The notes below the pieces were generated by a model. The model ran no database searches. It had not been told where the DNA came from and was given only the letters and a program-made list of their open reading frames with translations. Below are positions 27,521-32,163 of a DNA stretch of 32,163 nt, piece after piece (within the stretch, counting starts at the first letter, position 1; each line of letters opens with the position of its first letter). Origin of the DNA: Zygnema cylindricum. Its lineage: Eukaryota > Streptophyta > Zygnematophyceae > Zygnematales > Zygnemataceae. A program made the translations under genes and the position numbers. The stretch spans positions 55,001 through 87,163 of the forward strand of contig JBBHKE010001596.1 in NCBI GenBank assembly GCA_037447655.1. Reading direction: 5' to 3'.

Positions 27521-28321
27521 GCTTTCGAGGTTATCCTTCTGGAAGCTTTGGAGGGAAGACAAGCACATACTCCTCGAGAAGTTTTGTTACGACTTCCGGG
27601 GCCTCTACGGAAGTCTTTTCAGAGTCGCCACCACTTTTTGATTCGAAGTCGGGATCTTTCTTACTCCATTCCTCCAGGATCCCCTCCTTCGTTTCCTCCA
27701 CGGGTTGGACGACCACCATACCAACTGTCTCCCCTTTCTTGAGTGCCCTCTTTAACTGTAAGGCTGAAAGCAGGATTCCCTCTTCCAATCCCTTACCAGC
27801 CGCTTCGACATTTACCTCAAACTCTTTTTCACCTTTTCTTACTCTCATGCTACCGTTTCTCCAATCGATCAATGGGTTCCACTTCCGTAGCCACGGCTTC
27901 TCCAGGATTACCTCGTGGTCCCCAAGAGGTAATACATGAAGTGTGTCATACCATAGAATTTTCCCCATGCGGACTCGTAACCTCGAATGCGATGAGTAAT
28001 CGATAGGGAACTCCCGTTTGCCAATTGAATTGTCTGATTACTTCGAATAGCAGTGGGAGGGAGTTTCAACTGTTTCACCGTCTTCTCGTTGATAAAATTC
28101 CCCGACGCGCTTGAATCCACCAAGAAGCTAGCTGCGCTTGTACCAATTTGACCCTGAAAAACCAAAGGGTCACCACCTTCACCAGCTAACCTCATGACTG
28201 TGAGCTTGCCCTTCTTAGGGACTTTTCTTTTTACACAATCTCTGGCCATATGGTTTGGGGAACCGCATTGGAAACATAGTCCACTTTGCCTTCTCCGTTG
28301 GAGCTCCTTGGGGGACAAGTC
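27521..28321 (-). pseudogene. Gypsy nucleocapsid zinc knuckle and protease
   Basis: A CCHC knuckle, CFQCGSPNHMARDC, lies at about 28235-28276. It is followed by the protease segment SFLVDSSASGNFIN (about 28100-28130), where the usual D-S/T-G catalytic motif reads D-S-S, so the protease would be inactive. The next block (LPLGDHEVILEKPWLRKWNPLIDW, 27830-27960) is the conserved end of the gypsy protease domain; a frame change separates it from the front part. A lysine/glutamate-rich linker leads into RT. Confidence 0.85.
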
Positions 28322-29049
28322 ATTAGCCTTGGCCTTAACGGTCTACTTTTTCTTCCGAATTGCATTGACCGCATCCTTGTCACCATTACCGCTCCGAGCT
28401 CCATGGGAGTCGAACCATCATCTCTTTGACCTCCCCCGCCGCTGCTCAATTCAAATTGATAGGATCTACCAAGAGTGAAGTCTACAGAATCGGTCCGTTC
28501 CGCAAATTGAATAATTGTCGAGAGGTTAGGAGTCACAATTTCCCGCGCGAGCCATTATTCCACATCCCTCCGGATGGATCCCTTGAACCCTTTCACGTAA
28601 CGATCCAAGGCTTCATCTTCCGTCGTCGTAGGTATTTGAACTTTGCACTCCAAGAACCGCTACGTGTATTCTATAATCGAAGTACGTTACTTAAGAACCG
28701 AAATTTTATCCCTCGCAATTTTGATTGCATTCACGCGTTGCCAAGAGTTGCGGAGGAGTTGAACGAAGCTGGACCACTTAGTAGGTATCTCATCGTTTTA
28801 CACCAGTGTTCTCCACCATACTCATGCTGCTCCTTTAACCAAACCGCCAGCGTAGTAAACCTTTTCACGATCTAACAGGCTTGGAAAATTTTCCAGAAAA
28901 TTCGCCATGGAAAATAACCACGCATCAAGATTCTTGTGACGGACCGGGTCAAACTCGTCGGGAAGTCTGAGCTTTCGTCTCTTCAAATCCCTCTCTGTGC
29001 CTCCATGAGTTCTTTCACCAAGACGAGATTCTAAGGTTGGACTTGCCAT
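28231..29049 (-). pseudogene. gag: Gypsy gag (degenerate)
   Basis: ATG at 29047-29049 opens MASPTLESRLGERTHGGTERDLKRRKLRLPDEFD, then KNLDAWLFSMANFLE, which fits the N-terminal capsid region of plant gypsy Gag. The frame stops near 28822 and resumes in others, with pieces such as SSATLGNA and FAERTDSVDFTLGRSYQFELSSGGG at 28430-28536. At least two frameshifts are needed to reach the zinc knuckle. Confidence 0.7.
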
Positions 29050-29083
29050 TAAGTAAAAACCTAAAAAAAATCAAAAAATGTAT

Positions 29084-29651
29084 TTTTCAAAGATCTTTCA
29101 TTTCATACCAATATTGTTGTGTCTCATTTAAAAAGTGTGAGATACAAGCGGTGGTGTGAGATACAAGCGGTGGTGTGAGAGGGAGAGAGGAGAGGCGACG
29201 ACGGCGAAAAATTATGCAAAGGACCCATGAATGCAAGTGGAAGTCCGAGACCCCTGCAAATTTTTTTCCGTACATAGCGAGTGACGGCCACGAAGAAAAA
29301 TAGTTGAGTACTCTCCCTCATCCAAAAATTTTACAAATCGTGTGGCGCGTGCGTGGTTCGTTTTCATTTGATGTTTGGGCGGTACTTGAACTAAAATCAC
29401 CCCCTCGAGGTGATTTAGGATGAAGTTTTTTTTTTGGGTTGGATTCTCTTGCCCGGGAGTCGAAAAGGGGAAAACGCCAAAATGCGTTCAAATGACAACA
29501 AACACGCCGTACATCCAAAGTATGAATTGACGTACACTCTACTTTGGTAAAAATGATTTCCTTGTACGGCTAAAGTTTTTTTCAAAATTCCCTAGATTTT
29601 AGGGCAAAAAGACAAAGAAAAGTAAATACTTTAATACATGGGGACGTACCC
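29084..29651. mobile_element. Family A copy 3, truncated (opposite orientation to copy 2)
   Basis: Runs from a catttcatacc segment through GGGAGAGAGGAGAGGCG (about 29180), gacccctgcaaatttttttcc (about 29250), and an ATCACCCCCTCGAGGTGAT imperfect palindrome (about 29397) to the terminal TACATGGGGACGTACCC at 29651, followed by TTA. The same landmarks in the same order occur in the reverse complement of copy 2. The end facing the gypsy gag is cut off, so the gypsy 5' side and this element appear to have been joined by deletion or insertion. Confidence 0.55.
29137..29175. repeat. 19-bp tandem duplication
   Basis: GTGTGAGATACAAGCGGTG is repeated twice head to tail, with a third partial unit (gtgtgaga). 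Confidence 0.8.
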
Positions 29652-29853
29652 TTAGTGTTAATGGTTTTTTCGCCACTTCAAATATCTTTTCTCCGTACAC
29701 ACTTGTCGGATTGTGGATCGTATGGTTGCGATTGAAAAGTAAGATTCTCAACTTCCGATTGGCGGTCTCAAATACAAAATAGGACAAGTGAGTACGGAGA
29801 AAACATGTTAAAGTGGCGAAAAAATTTATAGCAGTAATATTGATACACAGTGA
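29652..29853. repeat. Palindromic MITE, family B copy 1
   Basis: An imperfect inverted repeat: ttttttcgccactt and tctccgtacacacttgtc on the left pair with the reverse complement of the right side, ending before TA at 29854. It shares its centre (ggttgcgattgaaaa, then cttccgattggcggtctcaaat) with copies 2 and 3. The left tip is missing and abuts the family A copy 3 end. Confidence 0.65.
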
Positions 29854-30940
29854 TACTTTCTTTTATTACCATTATGAGACGATAATCTTACTCCCAACGA
29901 GACATAACACACGTGGTGAGCAATAACTGAGAATTGAGAGACTTCAAAATAAAGGTTTTGGGCCGAAAGGCTTATTTTTATTTTCTATAATCATTTTATA
30001 GAGTAGTTTTCAATGCCTATAGAGTGTGGTAATTGTTTTATTTGTTGGTTTTGATAACTTTCAATTATAAGTTTTTTTAGTGTTGAATATTTTTTGTAGT
30101 TTTTTAGTCTCTTACGGATTTTCATCTCACCTTCAATCGTTTTTTTTTTAAATATGGAGGTGATTGGGTTTGAACTATCTAATACTAGAGCTAGAAGATT
30201 ATCGCCGACAATAAATTTGTTGTCATTTTGTGAAATTGTTTTTGCTTATTAAATCTTTTAACTGTCAAGGACGAACATTACTGAGGTACGAAATAGATTT
30301 TAAGGAAAATACAAATAGCAAGCTACCTACAAACTTATGAAAATAGTGTGGACATTAAATATTTTTATTGTGTTTTGAAAGTTGATAGTTGAATCCCAAT
30401 TTTTACCCTCGTTAAAGCGGTACCTCTATTTCCGAAATTCAAAGTATTAACAAGTTAAAAATGTTTGCACGGTCGTACACGTACTTATTATACTTTACAG
30501 AGAACATGTACCTTTTTAGTACATAACCGTACATGTATAAACAATCGGAACAAATGAAGTAAATGTATTTTCTAAATTTTTTGAAATCCAATTTTTTTGG
30601 CCAAAAAAAAAAGGAGGATATGTTGAAAATAGAGAGAAATATTCTGCGAAACTTTTAACGGAAAAATAATAAAAGTAAGGAAATACAAAAAAAAAAATTG
30701 ACCTTACCAAAGGCACTAACAAGTACCCGTTTATGAAAATATATTTAGGAAAAAACCGAGTTTAACTTTCGATAAAGGTGTAGACTGGAGGTTAAAACAT
30801 TTAGACTTCCATCAAACATTCTATGATTTTGGGCGTTATCAATTTTTAACCAAGAATAACGAACATAACGACAATTCCTTGCCTACATTCAAAGCTAAAA
30901 GCCAAAAACAAAGCAAAGAGGGGGAGCTAGTAATAGCGTA
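29854..30940. other. AT-rich intergenic DNA
   Basis: No motif-bearing frame, RNA gene or repeat boundary recognised. T-rich runs occur around 30070-30150 and A-rich runs around 30600-30700. Confidence 0.5.
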
Positions 30941-31167
30941 GACTACACCACGAATCGCTATTAGTGCTAATGTTTTTTTTGCCGCTTAAAACATCTTTTT
31001 TCCGTACACGCTTGTCGGAATGTGGGTCTGAGGGTTGCAATTGAAAGCCAAAATTATCACCTTCTAATTGGCGACCTCCATGTGAAAATTGGACAATTAT
31101 GTACGGAGAAAAGATGTCTTAAGTGGCAAAAAAATCGTTAACACTAATGGCGATACACGATGTAGTC
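30941..31167. mobile_element. Palindromic MITE, family B copy 2 (227 bp)
   Basis: Terminal inverted repeats of over 30 bp start GACTACACCACGAATCGCTA on the left. The right end, reversed, starts GACTACATCGTGTATCGCCA. TA flanks both sides (30939-30940, 31168-31169). Inner arms continue with TTTTTCCGTACACGCTTGTC paired with its counterpart near 31095, so most of the element can fold into one hairpin. TA flanks suggest Tc1/mariner-like mobilisation, though the superfamily is uncertain. Confidence 0.7.
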
Positions 31168-31168
31168 T

Positions 31169-31176
31169 ATTTACTT
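31169..31176. repeat. hAT MITE target-site duplication, left copy (ATTTACTT)
   Basis: Eight bases identical to 31619-31626, directly outside the left terminal repeat. The first base overlaps the TA flank of family B copy 2. Confidence 0.85.
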
Positions 31177-31618
31177 CATAGTTCAAAAGTAGGCGTTTCT
31201 ATTGTAGGCCTTTTGTAGGCGCCTTTATCGTAAGTTGTGTTATGGTTTTTTCATGTGATATTCTTAAATCGCTACTTTGATCAGCGACCGTCTGATCTTC
31301 CAAATCCGACGATAGTCTTATCGTAAGTTGTGTTATGGGTTTTTCATGTGATCTTCTTTGATCACTACTTTGATCAGCGACCGTTCGATCGTCGAAATCT
31401 GACGGTTTAAGTAAAAAATACCTCAAAACTCACAGAAAAATAAATTTTTGTCCAAATGTTTTTCAAAATTAATTCTCTATCGATCGATGTTCAACTCAAC
31501 CCTGTTACTATTTTTTTCATTTTGCGACCAATACAATATGGATCTTAAGGTCATATTGTATGTTTTGCGTACAATAGGCATATTGTATGTGCCTACTTTC
31601 ACCTACTTTTGAACTATG
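31177..31618. mobile_element. hAT-like MITE, 442 bp, intact ends
   Basis: Terminal inverted repeats begin CATAGTTCAAAAGTAGG on the left, and the right end is CCTACTTTTGAACTATG, a perfect 17-bp match. An 8-bp duplication ATTTACTT flanks both sides, which indicates the hAT superfamily. It has no coding capacity. The interior holds a direct duplication of about 93 bp (31226-31318 and 31319-31410, both starting TATCGTAAGTTGTGTTATGG). A partial relative is at 393-480. Confidence 0.88.
31226..31410. repeat. 93-bp direct tandem duplication inside the hAT MITE
   Basis: Two adjacent units starting at 31226 and 31319 share tcatgtgat, ctactttgatcagcgaccg and a run of GAT/CGA words with moderate divergence. 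The minus-strand frame across them shows the duplication as a repeated VADQSSD...SHEK peptide and is not a gene. Confidence 0.85.
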
Positions 31619-31626
31619 ATTTACTT
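31619..31626. repeat. hAT MITE target-site duplication, right copy (ATTTACTT)
   Basis: Identical to 31169-31176 and directly follows the right terminal repeat. Confidence 0.85.
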
Positions 31627-31770
31627 CCATTATTCTGTTGACGTTTGTCACTTGTCAGTTATGTGCATGGGATTCCCAAAATGAGTGGTTAAAATTTACT
31701 TATTTTTTAGGTGAAAATTTGCGGTCATTGTTTCCTCATATGCTAGACATTAATAGTTCCTAAATGGCTA

Positions 31771-31986
31771 AACCGTGTATGGCTATTAGTGTTAATGTTT
31801 TTTTACCATTAAAAATATATGTTTTTCGTACACACGTGTCACATTGTGAGTCTGACGGTTGCAATTGAAATGTAGGATTCTCAGCTTCAGGTCGGCGGTC
31901 TCAAATTGAAAATCGGGCAAGTGTGTACGCATAAAAGATGTTTTGAATGGGGAAAAAATTGTCAACACTAATAGCGATGCACGGTG
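31771..31986. mobile_element. Palindromic MITE, family B copy 3 (216 bp)
   Basis: The left end AACCGTGTATGGCTATTAGT and the reversed right end CACCGTGCATCGCTATTAGT are inverted repeats, flanked by TA at 31769-31770 and 31987-31988. Interior similarity to copies 1 and 2 covers GACGGTTGCAATTGAAA, a GGCGGTCTCAAAT-type segment, and the GTGTGTACG/CGTACACACG pair. Confidence 0.7.
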
Positions 31987-31988
31987 TA

Positions 31989-32163
31989 ACGCGCTTCCTC
32001 TTTATTCTCGAACACACGACTCGTGCAAACGACGCATTATGAAGCAATCCGTACATATTGTTTTAGTGTAGATTAATACACATGTACAACGTTGTTTTCC
32101 GTACACTGCTACATAAATGATTGCGAGCCAAACTACTCCGTTTATCACTATCATTTGTGTTGG
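31989..32163. other. Window end, nothing recognised
   Basis: Intergenic sequence with several GTAC words; no gene or repeat boundary visible. Confidence 0.4.

Larger units (their letters stand above)
18140..29049 (-). mobile_element. Ty3/gypsy retrotransposon remnant, split by copia-2
   Basis: Minus-strand coding in the order gag with zinc knuckle, protease, RT, RNase H, integrase N-terminus and a degenerate C-terminal tail is the Ty3/gypsy order. Copia-2 interrupts it between 19982 and 26416. The 3' LTR candidate is at 18140-18621; no 5' LTR or primer site is found beyond the gag ATG at 29049, where family-A repeat sequence starts within about 40 bases. Frameshifts, stops, an altered protease motif and a missing integrase core show it was dead or dying. 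A GGCGT preceding the 3' LTR (18135-18139) has no partner on the other side. Confidence 0.9.

Noticed and set aside
27505-28478. Plus-strand frames of 60-145 codons opposite the gypsy element
   Set aside because: They are antisense shadows of gypsy gag, protease and RT coding sequence.
31499-31509. An 11-bp match (AACCCTGTTAC) to the gypsy LTR end, considered as a lost 5' LTR
   Set aside because: It lies inside the hAT MITE, extends no further and has no adjoining LTR sequence; chance match.

Overview
This is a eukaryotic nuclear window, most likely from the green lineage (a streptophyte alga or an early-diverging land plant). Four things point there: plant-style Ty1/copia and Ty3/gypsy polyproteins; copia primer-binding sites that match the anticodon arm of the plant initiator-methionine tRNA over 15 nt; degenerate CCCTAAA-like tracts; and a gene with a typical spliceosomal acceptor site. 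The species cannot be named from sequence alone. Apart from one protein gene, nearly everything recognisable is transposon or repeat, and most of the rest is AT-rich intergenic DNA.

Layout. Positions 1-690 are intergenic with a damaged hAT-MITE fragment. Positions 691-7016 are an old, decayed but full-length copia element (copia-1) with 993/991-bp LTRs and a GTGGA target duplication. Positions 7022-10630 are AT-rich DNA with a purine-rich tract and an old TIR element (A1). Positions 10631-11893 (minus) are the main exon of a glycosyltransferase family 92-like type II membrane protein, with an intron and possible upstream exon behind it. Positions 12400-15545 are repeats: a degenerate TTTAGGG-like array, a 300-bp GGGAGA purine tract, a 992-bp non-autonomous hAT element and a 65-bp minisatellite with higher-order structure. 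Positions 15610-18139 hold a PIF/Harbinger-like TIR element (A2) and inverted fragments of its family.

Positions 18140-29049 are a broken gypsy element on the minus strand. It has been split by a young copia element (copia-2, 19983-26415, target duplication GCGTG) that landed inside the gypsy RNase H coding sequence. Positions 29084-32163 carry another family-A remnant, three copies of a palindromic TA-flanked MITE and a 442-bp hAT MITE with a perfect 8-bp target duplication.

How the parts relate. Copia-2 looks recently active: its LTRs differ by roughly eight substitutions and one 3-bp indel, and its 1098-aa pol frame is intact with all catalytic residues. Its only visible lesion is one in-frame TAG between gag and pol. 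Both copia families appear to prime reverse transcription with the 5' half of initiator tRNA-Met. In both, the gag reading frame starts inside the 5' LTR or within the primer site and runs through it, so the same bases serve as tRNA-binding site and coding sequence. Both LTR families also carry a related antisense tRNA-like block and a cluster of GTAC motifs in the promoter region. These copia features are the most unusual things in the window; no cellular operon-like or defence system is visible.
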